Part shown: positions 53,483 through 64,000 of the stretch, in pieces
Layout of the letters: the number at the start of each line of letters is the position of its first letter
Numbering within the stretch: position 1 is the stretch's first letter
From: Rhizomys pruinosus
Lineage: Eukaryota; Chordata; Mammalia; Rodentia; Spalacidae
Length of the DNA stretch: 64,000 nucleotides
Assembly (NCBI GenBank): GCA_009823505.1
Contig: VZQC01006876.1
Span: forward strand, 2,315,285 to 2,379,284
Direction: 5' to 3'
Translations under genes and position numbers: made by a program
Notes under the pieces: model-generated
What the model saw: the letters and a program-made list of their open reading frames with translations, nothing else
Told to the model about the DNA's origin: nothing
Database searches by the model: none

Positions 53483-54757
53483 TTTTNCCTCATATGTGGA
53501 TGCTAGTACCAACAACCCAGATATAAATATTTCTCATGGAGAGGGATGCATAGTAAAAGAACAACAACAGAAAGACTGCATCAGAAAATGGACTGAAATG
53601 GTGAATTGGGAAGGGGGGATGGGTGGGAGAGGGACACGGATGTATATTCAATCAAGGCATATTTAATTGATGTGAGTTCAGCAAGTACTCAGTTTCACCT
53701 AGACACTGTCTACAGGATACATGGTGTTTTAGGACTTAGTAAAAGTAAATATGTGTATATTAAACAACATTGGTTTACAGACTCTGATAAAAACGGTAAT
53801 GCATCTGAGTTAAATGTAGATATAATTTGCTGTTGTCCACATTTGTTTTACACAAAATCTCTAGAGCAATAACTTTGGGATTGGCACATACAAATGTTCT
53901 CTATAATTTCTCTGTTGTACAGTATCACCTTGTAGCATTCTCTTTAAGATGATTTAAAGCAAAAATTAAGTTTGCTTCCCAAGTTAATCATATATAGTCA
54001 CCCAAAACAGCATGGGTGAATTTGATGAAATCTGTGCCTTGATTCCACCCTATAGTTATGTATAATACAACTGTCTTCTGGAGACTCATGGGTTAAAAAA
54101 AAAGGGGGGGGGCGGTACAGACAGACATGAAACCTTCTAGTCAAAAACCTTGCAATTCAAATCTTAAAACTAACTATGGGAAAAGATTTGTTTGTTCCAA
54201 CAGGACAAAATGTCACCAACTTAACGGCTGAGAAAGAAAAGATACAGCTTTGCATTGAGTAGGATGTACCAAAAAGTGGCAACTGAAAGGTTGACCCGTC
54301 TGAACACTGAAAGGAAGAAAAGCCTCAGATTGCCATAAACATCGAACCCTTCTGTGGATCCTACATGTAACAACTATCTATAATGAGTCCTAATGAAACT
54401 TATACCTTCTAGGTGCAACAAAGGTTTTGATATGACTTTCTTGCCTCCCCCCCCCATAGAACAAGGAGAAATATGACGATGATGATGTCATTTTCCAACT
54501 GTAAATTGGAGACAACTATTATAGAGGTAATCTCTTATAAAACCGGTAAAAATGCCTTCTTTAATTGACTAATAGACATAAGAACTGTGAAAAGGATTAT
54601 ACTCTGTTCAGAACCAAATATAATACTAAAGTCCTTGGGCTATGCACTTAGGCAAAGTATATTAATGCAGGAGCTCTGACATCAGCAATGGATTGTTCTA
54701 CCAGGGGGATGTTGGCCAGGGGATCCAAGGCCCCACAAAAGGTAAGGGCTCCTTGCC
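53483..54757. mobile_element. 1.27 kb insertion of unknown family, with an N
   Basis: A perfect 14-base direct repeat (ccaaagtcttttct) at 53469-53482 and 54758-54771 encloses it. The left end is T5 plus N (53487), compatible with a collapsed poly(A) of a minus-strand retroelement. Broken reading frames only. Contains a homopolymer A9-G8 block near 54096. Family not recognised. Confidence 0.6.
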
Positions 54758-54950
54758 CCAAAGTCTTTTCTAAGGGGCACTTTCTTGACTATGAGCTCCT
54801 GTAAAGTCAAAGCACAAGTTCTTTTTACTTCCAACAGGGTAGACCATACCTCATAAAGGACCACACTATTGCCCAATACCACCATCCTGGTCAGTGAGTG
54901 CCCTACATATGAACCTTTAAGAGTGGGGACCCAAACCAACATTCAAGCTA
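54758..54950 (-). mobile_element. MaLR internal fragment, reverse
   Basis: 'ctatgagctcctgtaaagtc' and 'ttttacttccaacagggtag' follow the remembered MaLR internal order, continuing the element interrupted at 53482. Confidence 0.45.
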
Positions 54951-54954
54951 CAGC

Positions 54955-55075
54955 ACTCTGTCTTTATAGATGGAGACACTGCACTCAAGAGAGACTAAGA
55001 GATTCAACCAAGATCACAGAGGGACGTGAATCTACCTAACCCAGTTCTTTGAAGCTATGTTTCTGCTCCCAACCC
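54955..55075 (+). mobile_element. MIR fragment
   Basis: 'gagactaagagattcaacca', 'agatcacagagggacgtg' resemble the MIR core. Confidence 0.5.
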
Positions 55076-55164
55076 TAGAGTCATCTGGAAATATCTAGAG
55101 ACACATTTCATTGTTATAACTGAGGGTAGAGGACAGGGAGCCTACTAAGTATCCTACAATGCAA

Positions 55165-55167
55165 CAC

Positions 55168-55202
<35 letters not shown>

Positions 55203-55212
55203 CACACACACA
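55165..55212. repeat. (CA)n microsatellite
   Basis: CA run with one AAA interruption. Confidence 0.96.
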
Positions 55213-55672
55213 GAATTAGTCTCTGATGTCGACAGTGCCACAGTGAGAGACAGGGTCTAACTCTGCATCATAACCCTTTCTTGTTTGTGTGTATATTTAG
55301 AAGGACTTCTTTGTTGGAACAGGTCCTAATCATGTTTCTTTCAGATTTACCCTTGACATATTGGAGTTAGGACGCTTTGCTCTTTCTCCCATTTTCCTTC
55401 ATCTTGAGTTGCAGTGAAGGGGTGATTAACTGCTTGGTAGAGCATTCATTCTGAGAAATCAGATTGCTAGGCTTAGATATTCTGTGGTGAGCTGTCAGTT
55501 GCAAAATTTGTCCACCCAGGCAGTTTTCTTAAACTGTTTTTGGAATTATATTAATTTGAAGACAGAATAGATTTCTCTTAAGATTTTTCTGGCTTTTCCT
55601 ACACAGTAAAATAGCATGCCATTCTTCAGGAGTTCAAGAAAAGTGCCAGGAGCAGGCTTACAGTCTTTGATG
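55213..55672. other. No recognised feature
   Basis: Unique-looking sequence. Confidence 0.45.
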
Positions 55673-56010
55673 CTGTCTTAATCTATTTCCATTACTATAA
55701 GAGAACACCTAAGACCAAGTAAAGAATAGGTGCTTATGTAATTTAGATTCCTAGAGGCTGAGAAGTCTAAGATGACAACATTAGCATCTGCCCAGCATCT
55801 GGGAAGGGTTGTCACCTTTTGAGATAGAGCAAGCTGCTAGCTCATGTCTTCCTCTTATAAAGCCACAGCACCATCAGAGGGGCCCTGATTCTCATGACCT
55901 CTTCTAATGCCAATCACCTCACAAAGGCCCCACTTTGACATGCAGCATAATAATTTAGGGACTTAATTTCTCACAAGTGCACTTCTGCAGGACACATTCA
56001 AACTGTAGCA
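55673..56010 (-). mobile_element. MLT1/MST-like LTR, reverse
   Basis: 'gtcttaatctatttccatta', 'cctcttataaagccacagca', 'aatgccaatcacctcacaaa', 'gacacattcaaactgtagca'. Clear reversed mammalian MaLR. Confidence 0.75.
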
Positions 56011-56210
56011 GAGGCTCATTGATGTGGGGCAATGCAATGGTCAGGTACTAGCCAGCAAACACAGCCCAAATGCCAGGATATGGATTTCCCTTTTCCCCAA
56101 ATCCATCATCTTCTTTCTCCCTAGTTAATATCCTGGCAAAAGAGGATTTTGTTCTCCCATTCATGACATGAAGAGGTGTGGGCACATTAATTTTTAGAAA
56201 AGGTCCTGCC
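56011..56210. other. No recognised feature
   Basis: Unique-looking sequence. Confidence 0.4.
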
Positions 56211-56253
56211 TTGGGAAGTGGAGAGATGACTCAGTGGTTAAGAACACTGGCTA

Positions 56254-56339
56254 AGCCAAGCGTGGTGGTGCACGCCTTTCACTACAGCACTTGAGAAGCA
56301 GAGGCAGATGGATCTCTGTGAGTTCAAGGCCAGCCTGGA
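56254..56339 (+). mobile_element. B1 5' part
   Basis: 'caagcgtggtggtgcacgcc' to 'gttcaaggccagcctgg'. The 3' half is replaced by the simple repeat. Confidence 0.9.
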
Positions 56340-56446
56340 GAAAAGGAGAAGGAGAAGGAGAAGGAGAAGGAGAAGGAGAAGAAGAAGAAGAAGAAGAAGA
56401 AGAAGAAGAAGAAGAAGAAGAAGAAGAAGAAGAAGAAGAAGAAGAC
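56340..56446. repeat. (GGAGAA)n-(GAA)n tract
   Basis: About six GGAGAA units pass into roughly 20 GAA units. Encodes poly-Glu or poly-Arg in open frames without being coding. Confidence 0.97.
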
Positions 56447-56640
56447 TGGCTTATTTTTACAGAGATCTGGCTTTAGTTCCCAGCACCCACATGGCTGCTA
56501 GCAAACATCCATCCATAACTCCACTTCTGGGGATCTGATCTTCTCCTGGCCTCCACAGGCACTGCATGCACACGGTGCACTTACACATATGTAATACACC
56601 CATACACATAAAATTAAATAATTAAATAAATTTTAAAGGT

Positions 56641-57185
56641 GTGGGCTCATCCCCACACAAAAAAATGGAGCCTGAAACAAGTACAGAAACTTCTAGAAAG
56701 CAAGAGTCAAGAAAGTTTCTGGAAACCAAGGCTATAACTAAAACTATTAATGACCTGCAGGAGAAATCTGACAGGACCTAGCACTGTGGGAGCACTGTTT
56801 ACCTTGCACTGTGCCCTAGACCAGACATGAAAATCTGACACTGACTTTTAAATGCTTCATGCCTAGAAGCGTCCTGAAGCATGTCTGTGTTCCCATGGTA
56901 CGTAAAAATACCCAGGCTGAGACACACCACCATGAGCTGTGCCCGTATTCCAAACCAGTAACTTCCCCCTGAGCATTTCACCTGGGCAGTCTTCAGCCCC
57001 AAAGCCCATGTTCTGCCACAGCAGCACTGCACCTGCTTGGTAGGTCTGGAAAGAGGGAATCTGTGTGTCTGTCAGGCTTCTGGCCTTGATGGTTCTGTTG
57101 GCTGCCAGACCTTCATGCGCACAATGATGGAATGGGGAGGCGGGAGACTTCCAGACCCCACTGTGAGGTCTTTCTTCCCAGTCCC
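56641..57185. other. No recognised feature
   Basis: Unique-looking sequence; ORFs without domains. Confidence 0.4.
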
Positions 57186-57189
57186 ATTC

Positions 57190-57545
57190 TCTTCCCTGTT
57201 TCAATATCTTTTCTGATTACTGTGAAGATGGAGACAGAATCTGATCATGTCTCACCCCTGCCCTTGTTACCCCGTGGAGTTCAAATTCCCAGCTTGGCAG
57301 CCTGGGACTCCCGGTTCAGGAGGATTTACCTCTGCCCCTCCTGTCTTGATTACTTGGCTTTGGAAAATTTCTCCTGCTAATTAGCAATCTGAAGTCTATC
57401 ACACCTCCTGTCTATGTCAGTGATCCTTTCATCCACCTGTACCACACCTTCCTTAGCCTGACGCCTTTGCTCCACACCCTTCCCCAGCCAGCGGCTGCTT
57501 CCCGTCGCTACCTTCAAATGCCTTTCATATGAGTTTCTTTATCCT
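57190..57545 (+). mobile_element. L2 LINE fragment
   Basis: 'aatctgatcatgtctcaccc', 'ccgtggagttcaaattccc' and 'gcctttgctccacacccttc' follow the mammal-wide L2 order, strongly diverged. Confidence 0.55.
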
Positions 57546-57554
57546 GAGTTCGCC

Positions 57555-58078
57555 TTCTGCCTTATGTTACCTTCAGTCAACCACAACCTAAAAATATTAA
57601 ATGAAAGATTATAGAAATAAGCAATTCATAAGTTTTATCATTTTGTTGTATTGTGTTGGTTTTGAGGCAAGGTCTCAAGTAATCCCAGATGCCTTCAAAT
57701 TCATTATGTAACCAAGGGTAACCCTGAACCCCTGATCCTCCTGCCCCTAGTCCCAAGTGCTAGAATGGCAGGCATGGTTTATGGGGTGCTGAATCAAACC
57801 TACGGCTTCATGCATGCTAGGAAAACACTCTACCAACTAAGACATGCGTACAGCCCTGATTCCTAAGTTTAAAACTGGAAGCCATTCTGAGCATTGTGAT
57901 TAAAATAACATGCCTTCTCCCATCCCCTTATTTGGGGTAGCCACACTGTGTGAACTACCCACCTTCTAGTTATTTAGTGGCCACCTCAGTTATCGAATCA
58001 ATAGTGCTCGTGTCCTCATGACCTTAATTTTACTTAATAACACCTTACAGCACACTACTACTCAGGCTGACGATTTCA
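57555..58078 (+). mobile_element. Ancient DNA transposon (Tigger-like), split by a B4
   Basis: 'cttcagtcaaccacaaccta', 'atagaaataagcaattcata', and after the B4 'ggaagccattctgagcattg', 'tttagtggccacctcagtta', 'ttttacttaataacacc'. Matches a known mammal-wide element order; the exact family is unsure. Confidence 0.6.
57645..57858 (-). mobile_element. B4 SINE, reverse, nested
   Basis: A B1-like half ('gttttgaggcaaggtctcaa') followed by the reverse ID half ('aacactctaccaactaagac'). Confidence 0.8.
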
Positions 58079-58111
58079 GAACACCAAAACCAGCTGCAAA
58101 TGGTTGCTTTA

Positions 58112-58462
58112 GTCATTGAGATGTCTGCCACAGGCCCACATGTTTGAACACTTAGTCCCCAGCTAGGGGTGCTGTTTGGGGAGGTTATGAAACCTTTAAG
58201 AGATGAGGTTTGGCTGGCAGAAGTAGGCCACTGGAGGTAGACCTCAGGTGGTAGCCTGGCCTCATTTAAAACCCAAATTCTCAGCTTCCTGGTCACTGAG
58301 ATGTGAGCGAGCCACCTCATACTCCTGCCACAACAGCCATGGGCTGCTTCTGTCACAATGCCTTCCCCCTACCATGATGGACTATGTCCCAGCACCAAGG
58401 ACCAAATAAATCTCTCCTTTAGGTTGCTTCTGTCAGGCACAACAACATAAAAATAACTAATG
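58112..58462 (+). mobile_element. MaLR/rodent LTR
   Basis: 'gaacacttagtccccagcta', 'gctgtttggggaggttatga', 'gaccaaataaatctctcctt', 'aaaaataactaatgg'. Same family as 1-253, with a complete 5' side. Confidence 0.7.
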
Positions 58463-58974
58463 GAGGTTTGAGCTCACATTGCCACAAGAAGGGTGAGCAT
58501 AGTTCTGTAAGATTTTCTGAAACAGAAAGACTACACCTATGTAACTTTTATTACAGTGTAGTGCTATAATTGTGCCATTTGATCATTTCTCTTCAATCTC
58601 TTTCTATGCCTAATTTATAGATTAAGATTTACTACAGGTATGTAAACACGGGAACAAACAAGTATTTGTGGGGTTGCGAACTGCATACAGTTCTGGAGTC
58701 TGCTTATGCACTCGGGGTTTTGGTCTTTGCCTACCATGGACTAGCAAAGACTGCTACACAGCACGCAGACCATCCTGTCCTTGTGTTTCCCATAGGTTTA
58801 TGTGTCTCTGGTAAACTTTGAGTCCTCTAGAAAAGAAACTATCTTATTTAAGCCCACTTGTTTACACAGAACCTGGCACCTGTCTATATTACCAAATGGA
58901 GGATTTGAGGCCACATTCCTTCCCATCTCCCTTTATCTATCATATCCTTTTATCTCCTTAAAAGGACTTTAAGG
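58463..58974. other. No recognised feature
   Basis: Unique-looking sequence. Confidence 0.45.
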
Positions 58975-58975
58975 G

Positions 58976-59465
58976 CCGGAGAGATGGCCTAGTGGTTAAG
59001 AGCACCAACCGCGGGGCTGGAGAGATGGCCTAGCAGTTAAGAGCACCGACCGCTCTTACAGAGGACCCGGGTTCGATCCCCAGCACCCACATGGCAGCTG
59101 AGAGCTGTCTGAAACTCCAATTCCAGGAGAACTCCAGTTCCAGGGGAATCCGAGACACTCTTCTGACCTCCGCGGCATTGCACGACACGGGTGCACAAAC
59201 TTGCATGCAGATAGTACATTGATACACATACAGAAATAAATTAAAAAAAAATTAAAAAAAAAAAAGAGTGCCAACTGTTCTTGCAGAGGACCCGGGTTTG
59301 ATCCTCAGCACCCACATGGTGGCTGAGAACCGTCTTTGGCTCCAGTTCCAGGGGAATCCGACGCCCTCTTCTGACCTCCGCAGCATTGCATGACATGGGT
59401 GGACAAACCTACATGCAGACAGTACATTCATGCATGTAAAAAGTAAATTAAAAAAAAATTTTAAA
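58976..59465 (+). mobile_element. B2-type SINE split by a younger B2-type
   Basis: The host head (58976-59011) resumes at 59265 ('gagtgccaactgttcttgca') and ends in an A-rich tail. The target-site duplication falls in the tRNA-like region (aagagcaccaaccg / aagagtgccaactg). Confidence 0.93.
59013..59263 (+). mobile_element. B2-type SINE with internal duplication, nested
   Basis: Complete copy with the duplicated 'ccaattccaggagaactccag' segment. Same strand as its host. Confidence 0.97.
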
Positions 59466-59539
59466 AAGGATATTAAGGTCTTAAATGTCCAAGGCTAGAT
59501 ATTTTAAGTTATTTTAAAAACAGTACAATAAGAAGCAAC

Positions 59540-59733
59540 TTTAAAAATATTTTTATTTATATGTATAAGTGTTTTGCTTATGGATATGCAATGCCCACAG
59601 AGGACAGAAAAAGGCATACAATCTGGAGTTACAACAGATGGTTGTTAGCTGCCGTGTGGGGGCTGGGAACCCAAATAGGTCCTTTGCAAGAGCAGCCAGT
59701 GTTCTTCACTGCTGAATCATCTCTCCAGTCCCA
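59540..59733 (-). mobile_element. B2-type SINE, old
   Basis: Reverse and diverged, with deletions in the body. Confidence 0.87.
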
Positions 59734-59769
59734 TAAGAAGTAACTATAGAATACTTACTGTATTAGACC

Positions 59770-59960
59770 TTAGTCCTGAGGTACTTTATTTGTATAATAA
59801 TTCCCACAACTATGAAGTTATTATCATTCCTGCTACTGTTTTAAACATGAGGAAACTGAAGCACAGAGTATGAAGCGATTTAATCAAAGTCAGGCAGCAA
59901 GGAAGTATCCATGCCAGGATCCAAACCTAGATTGTGTGTTGTGAGACATAGAGTTCAGTC
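59770..59960 (+). mobile_element. MIR SINE
   Basis: 'atgaggaaactgaagcacag', 'gcgatttaatcaaagtcagg', 'gccaggatccaaacctagat'. Confidence 0.8.
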
Positions 59961-59989
59961 TTTAGCAGGAGCCAGTAACAAGATCAAGG

Positions 59990-60326
59990 GTGTTAGTTAT
60001 GCTTTTGTCGTTGTGACCAAACACCTGATAGAAAGAGCACAAAGGAGGAATCGTTTCCTTTGCTCACTGTTTCAGACAGTTCAATCCCTAGTGCCAGGAA
60101 GGACCCTAGTGGTGCTGTTCAGTCTATGGCAGCAGAATAATGTGGCAGAGCTCTCCACACAGAGAGCACATAGAACCAGGGGTAGATGCAACCTTCAAGG
60201 CCCACCCCCAGTGAGCTGGGTGTCTGCCAGCTGGTTCCACCTCCTAAAAGTTCCACCATCTCCCCAAACAGCAATACCAGCCAGGTCACAAACATTCAAA
60301 AAAGCCAGTGGGAAACAGTTCAGATT
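59990..60326 (-). mobile_element. LTR-like rodent repeat, reverse
   Basis: 'gtgttagttatgcttttgtc', 'gaccaaacacctgatagaaa', 'cctcctaaaagttccaccat'. Confidence 0.6.
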
Positions 60327-60340
60327 CAAACTGTCCCACT

Positions 60341-60587
60341 GGGCTGGAGAGATGGCCTAGTGGTTAAGAGCGCGACCACTCTTACAGAGGACCCGGGTTC
60401 GATCCCCAGCACCCACATGGCGGCCAAGAACTGTCCGAAACTCCAATTCCAGGAGAACTCCAGTTCCAGGGGAATCCGACACCCTCTTCTGATCTCCACG
60501 GCATTGCATGACACGGGTGCACCCACTTGCATGCAGACAGTACATTCATAGACATATAGAAATAAATTTTAAAAATTAAAAAAAAAA
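60341..60587 (+). mobile_element. B2-type SINE with internal duplication
   Basis: Exact 14-base target-site duplication (caaactgtcccact) at 60327-60340 and 60588-60601. Near-identical to the copy at 59013, so recent. Confidence 0.97.
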
Positions 60588-60601
60588 CAAACTGTCCCAC
60601 T

Positions 60602-61329
60602 GAGGAATCACAACTTTGTCCTGTTGCCCTGTCTTTCTTCAACTACATTCAAATCATAACTAGACAGACCTCAACAGGATTTTCTTCAGTCGACTCACAC
60701 TAGAATCTGACAATGGCCTGCCATTTCCCATAGACTTCCTTATGGGTCATTCATACACCAAGTCTCAAACAGATCGTTGATTCCACAGAGAGTAGGGCCC
60801 AGAGCTTAAGGGTGTGTTCACAGTCAATCTGAGGGCAAGCAGTACCACCTCCAGCTAAACGGAAAACCTGTCCTCCAGAAAATAACTGCAGCACTGTTTA
60901 GCCATGACGAGCTGGTGCACATATTTCACAAGGTGAATCTGACCGCAGTTGGTTTGGTCGACACTCATTCTTAAGGGAAGATAATAAGAGACAATCCACC
61001 GTTGGTCATTGCCACCATCCCTAGAAGGTGCCGTTAAGAGCCATGAGCAGCTTGCAGGGCTGAATTCCAAACATGTTAGTAGACATGCTATGCCAATCCC
61101 TCAGCCAGGAGGAGAACAGGGTTCCCCAGCATGTTGTCTGAAGCTTCGGTGGAGGAGGTAGGTGTGACTCAGCTTCTCCTCTGCCCAGCCCTCCTCCTCC
61201 CCGTTTTCTGGCCTAGATTTCTGATAAATATCCTGCTCCCCGGCTTCATCTCTGCATGTGGAGATCACAACCATCAACATGTTCGCATGTCCTTGCTTTG
61301 CTGTTGGTATTGGTATTTTATGCAGATAA
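60602..61329. other. No recognised feature
   Basis: SINE-free unique sequence; ORFs on both strands near 61100-61390 have no domain. Confidence 0.45.
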
Positions 61330-61590
61330 AATACCCTTGCTCTTCCTTCCCACATCATCTGCCTGCTTACTGTCCAACCGTCCCACACTCATGTCTTCCG
61401 CCAGCTTCCACCCAGCCCCTTCCCCAGGCAGAGTTGCATGTCTGTCAGTCTCTCTTCCACAGCACCTTCTGTACGCTTCCTATGACTCTGCTCTGTGCCA
61501 TTGTACGCTCATCTCAGTGAGCTGAGATACTTGACAGCAGATTTTATTTCCTATTCATCTGTCTGACCCTAGCCCCTGGCACACAGCAGG
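61330..61590 (+). mobile_element. L2 LINE 3' fragment
   Basis: 'tttatttcctattcatctgt', 'agcccctggcacacagcagg' correspond to the L2 3' end. Confidence 0.55.
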
Positions 61591-61593
61591 ATC

Positions 61594-61957
61594 ATGTCTT
61601 TGTCTGTTTTCTATTGCTGACTGGAAAAATGATACAGAATAAAGGTTTGTTTCGTTCGCAGTTCTAGAAGCCAGGATGTCCAACAGCTCAGGTCAGCATC
61701 CGTTCAGCATCTTTTGAAGGCCTTGTTTGCTATATCACAACATGGTAACAGGCATTAGATGGTCAGATAGAGAAAGTATGCTTCCTCAAGTCTTCTCTCC
61801 TTATAAAGGCATCTTGCAGCCCCACCTTTATGACCTCATTTAATTCCAGTCACCTCCCAAAGGTCCTCCCCCAAAGACATGATCATTACGGTAATAATTA
61901 GGGGATGAAATCTGCAGCAAATGAACATTTGGAAGACTCACTTAAACCATAGCACGG
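61594..61957 (-). mobile_element. MLT1-like LTR, reverse
   Basis: 'gtctgttttctattgctgac', 'ttataaaggcatcttgcagc', 'tcatttaattccagtcacct', 'cacttaaaccatagcac'. Confidence 0.75.
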
Positions 61958-62559
61958 CCCCCATCTGTGTTTATTCAGTTGATTACACTGCAATTCACGC
62001 TGAGCATGACTTACATCCACACATGACTGACTCATCCCAAAGCCACTGCTACCTTTCAGCCTCTCCCAGCCTCCATTCCTAGGGCAAGGTGTCCACAACA
62101 GCACAGGTTTGATCAACATACAGACAGAGAACTCAAGGTCGAGCACCCACTGACAAGGTACAAGAGAGTGTCTGCACAGCCTAGCACTGCTTGGCTGAGT
62201 CTCCAGGTGGATGTGACGGGGGTAGAACAATACGGGGGGGGGGGGGCCTTCAGCTCCACTTCCACACACTCGTGGTGGTGACCAAGGCCTGCACATCACA
62301 TTCTCTTCTGTATCACAGCTTGACCACAGACTACTCTCACTGTCTATCTTCCTCTGGGATTTCTCGGCTGCATCCTTATTACCTGACAGGTAGCAAGGAA
62401 ACACAGCCAGAAAGGACGGACAAGAGATGCTGGGAGGAAGGATTGCTGTAGCCATGCAGAGCTGTCTCTAGATGTGGATCTAGAGAGGAGGAGAAGGCAG
62501 GCACCGGGCGAAGGGCTGGGGGCGGAGCTGGATGCTTGGGTCTCTCACAAATTCAAACA
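61958..62559. other. No recognised gene; contains a G13 run
   Basis: The long minus ORF (61898-62455, 185 codons) begins in unique sequence and ends in the LTR, with no domain. G run at 62235-62247. Confidence 0.4.
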
Positions 62560-63045
62560 CTGAATCCTGGGACTCAATATGATGGCATGAGAAGCGTTGC
62601 CGTGAAGAAGTGAGCATGTCATGAGTGTGGTGTCCTTATGAAACAGAGTTCTTCTTTACCCGTCGCATCATGTGAGGACACAGTGGGAAGGAGCCATTTA
62701 TGAACCAGAAAGTGGGCCCCAGCGCACAGCTTAACTTCCTTGATCTTGAACTTCTCCACCTCCAGAACTCTAACCAATGCTTTTAGTCGCAAAAAGCTCT
62801 ACAATCTAGGCCTGTAAATGGCTCAGTGGGTAGAGGTGCTTGCCACCAAGCCTGACAACCTGAGTTCCCCAGGACCTAAAAGTCAAAAGGAGAAATCCAA
62901 GTCCTGAAAGTTGTTCTCTGACCCCCACAGGTATGCACATACACACAGACAGAGAGATGACGACAGTAAAAACATAAATAAAAATGTAGAAAGCTATACA
63001 ACTTAAGATATTTTGCTATAGCAACCCAAATGTACTGAGACAATA
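62560..63045 (+). mobile_element. MLT1-like LTR, split by a tRNA-SINE
   Basis: 'catgtgaggacacagtggga', 'atttatgaaccagaaagtgg', 'cacctccagaactctaacca'; after the SINE 'gatattttgctatagcaacc'. Diagnostic MLT1 order. Confidence 0.85.
62812..62990 (+). mobile_element. tRNA-derived SINE (B4/B3-related)
   Basis: 'atggctcagtgggtagaggt', 'aagcctgacaacctgagttc', 'gttctctgacccccacagg'. Confidence 0.8.
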
Positions 63046-63264
63046 GGAAGGGACAAGAGACATGATCATAGCAGACTTGTTCTAGAGGAGATTCAAAAAG
63101 TCTGTAAGGTGCATACCTGGAACTAGGATGATTATAATTATTTCAGGAAATATTGAAGCACAGCATGTCAGGCACTGACCTAGGCATGGAGTGACACAGG
63201 TGTTCAGAGCAGTGGCCACCTGTGTCCACTATAGTGTTCAATTAAAAACCAGTTCAACATGCAA
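63046..63264. other. No recognised feature
   Basis: Weak MIR/L2-like order near 63145-63195; otherwise unassigned. Confidence 0.35.
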
Positions 63265-63434
63265 AGCTCTTTCATTCTTTTTTGGGGAGGAGGGGACAAA
63301 AAAACCACAATCTTATTTTCTGACAGGGATTCTACTGTTTCATTCTGAATTTTTCTCTCAGACAATGCAGGAGTTTCAGAACTGGATCACTCGGCCCTTT
63401 CTCTTCTTCTCTCCGCACAGCTCAAAATGCTTGC

Positions 63435-63510
63435 CCCTCTGGGTGACCAGCATCCTCTTGCACCTGCAGTTGATCTCAACACACTCAAGTTGATCTCAAC
63501 ACACTCAACA
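63435..63510 (-). repeat. 21-base tandem duplication inside the pseudogene
   Basis: 'ttgatctcaacacactcaa' occurs twice in succession (about 63472-63490 and 63490-63510). It is in frame, so it inserts seven residues. Confidence 0.95.
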
Positions 63511-63593
63511 CTCAGCACAGTCTTCTTCATGGTCTTGGCTTCTTTCTGAAAATCAGCTTTGTCTGCTCTCCACAGCCGCTCTGCTCTGGATCA

Positions 63594-63845
<252 letters not shown>

Positions 63846-63928
63846 TCAGGTTTTAGGTAAATTAACCATCTTTGCAGTAGAGAACAGCAGCTGGCAACCA
63901 ACAGGAAAGGGCAGCTCTTTCATTCTTT

Positions 63929-64000
63929 ACTATTGCTGGTCATAAAAGCACCATCATCCATTACACAAGGCTCACTGTTTAAATTCTCCTTCCTCTATGC
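63929..64000. other. No recognised feature to window end
   Basis: Unique sequence downstream of the pseudogene target site. Confidence 0.4.

Larger units (their letters stand above)
56214..56640 (+). mobile_element. B2-type SINE split by a B1 and GAA expansion
   Basis: The head (56214-56253, 'atgactcagtggttaagaac') is separated from its body (resuming 'ctggctttagttcccagcac' after 56466). 'actggct' occurs on both sides. Confidence 0.85.

Noticed and set aside
61898..62455. 185-codon minus ORF, the longest with 32218-32784
   Set aside because: Extends into an LTR and has no domain; 32218-32784 crosses the purine minisatellite.

Overview
The window is nuclear DNA of a muroid rodent. It is packed with B1 (7SL-derived) SINEs, B2/B3-superfamily tRNA SINEs, ID/B4 chimeric SINEs, rodent hAT elements of the URR1 type and many MaLR-like LTRs. 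The B2-type copies carry the 'aactccagttccagggga' body rather than the body typical of Mus B2_Mm or hamster B2, and several have an extra internal duplication, so the source is probably neither Mus nor a hamster. I cannot name the genus. No intact protein-coding gene, tRNA, rRNA or CRISPR array is supported. Almost every ORF is a SINE shadow or a simple-sequence translation. The region reads as intergenic or deep intronic.

Layout. 1-9.5 kb: LTRs, nested SINEs and one URR1. 9.5-22 kb: dense SINEs, an L1 (Lx-like) 3' end with a tandem duplication at 14.6-16 kb, and a four-level nest (LTR > B4 > URR1 > B1) at 19.9-21.1 kb. 22-30 kb: SINE-poor stretches alternating with B1/B2 clusters, plus a tiny poly(A) retrocopy at 27.0 kb. 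30-35 kb: LTRs, two ancient L1 3' ends and a G-rich purine tract. 35.1-37.3 kb: a SINE-free island with two NF-E2/AP-1-type sites. 37.3-44.5 kb: SINEs, LTRs and short tandem duplications. 44.49-48.66 kb: a large inverted repeat (two arms of about 1.6 kb, spacer about 1 kb) whose outer left edge is an N base. 48.7-58.5 kb: LTRs, a 1.27 kb insertion with flanking direct repeats and a second N, and L2/MIR/DNA-transposon relics. 58.5-64 kb: B2 nests, MLT1-like LTRs, L2, and a processed RPL36A pseudogene split by a B1.

The two strongest observations are the inverted repeat and the RPL36A retropseudogene. In the inverted repeat, left-arm differences mostly look like errors relative to SINE consensus, so a fold-back assembly artefact must be excluded before any biological reading. 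The pseudogene shows target-site duplication, a premature stop, an in-frame 21-bp duplication and a B1 insertion with its own target-site duplication.

Repeat family names come from recalled consensus patterns, not a database search. Class (SINE, LTR, L1) is firmer than subfamily. Boundaries are accurate to about 5-20 bases except where flanking duplications fix them.
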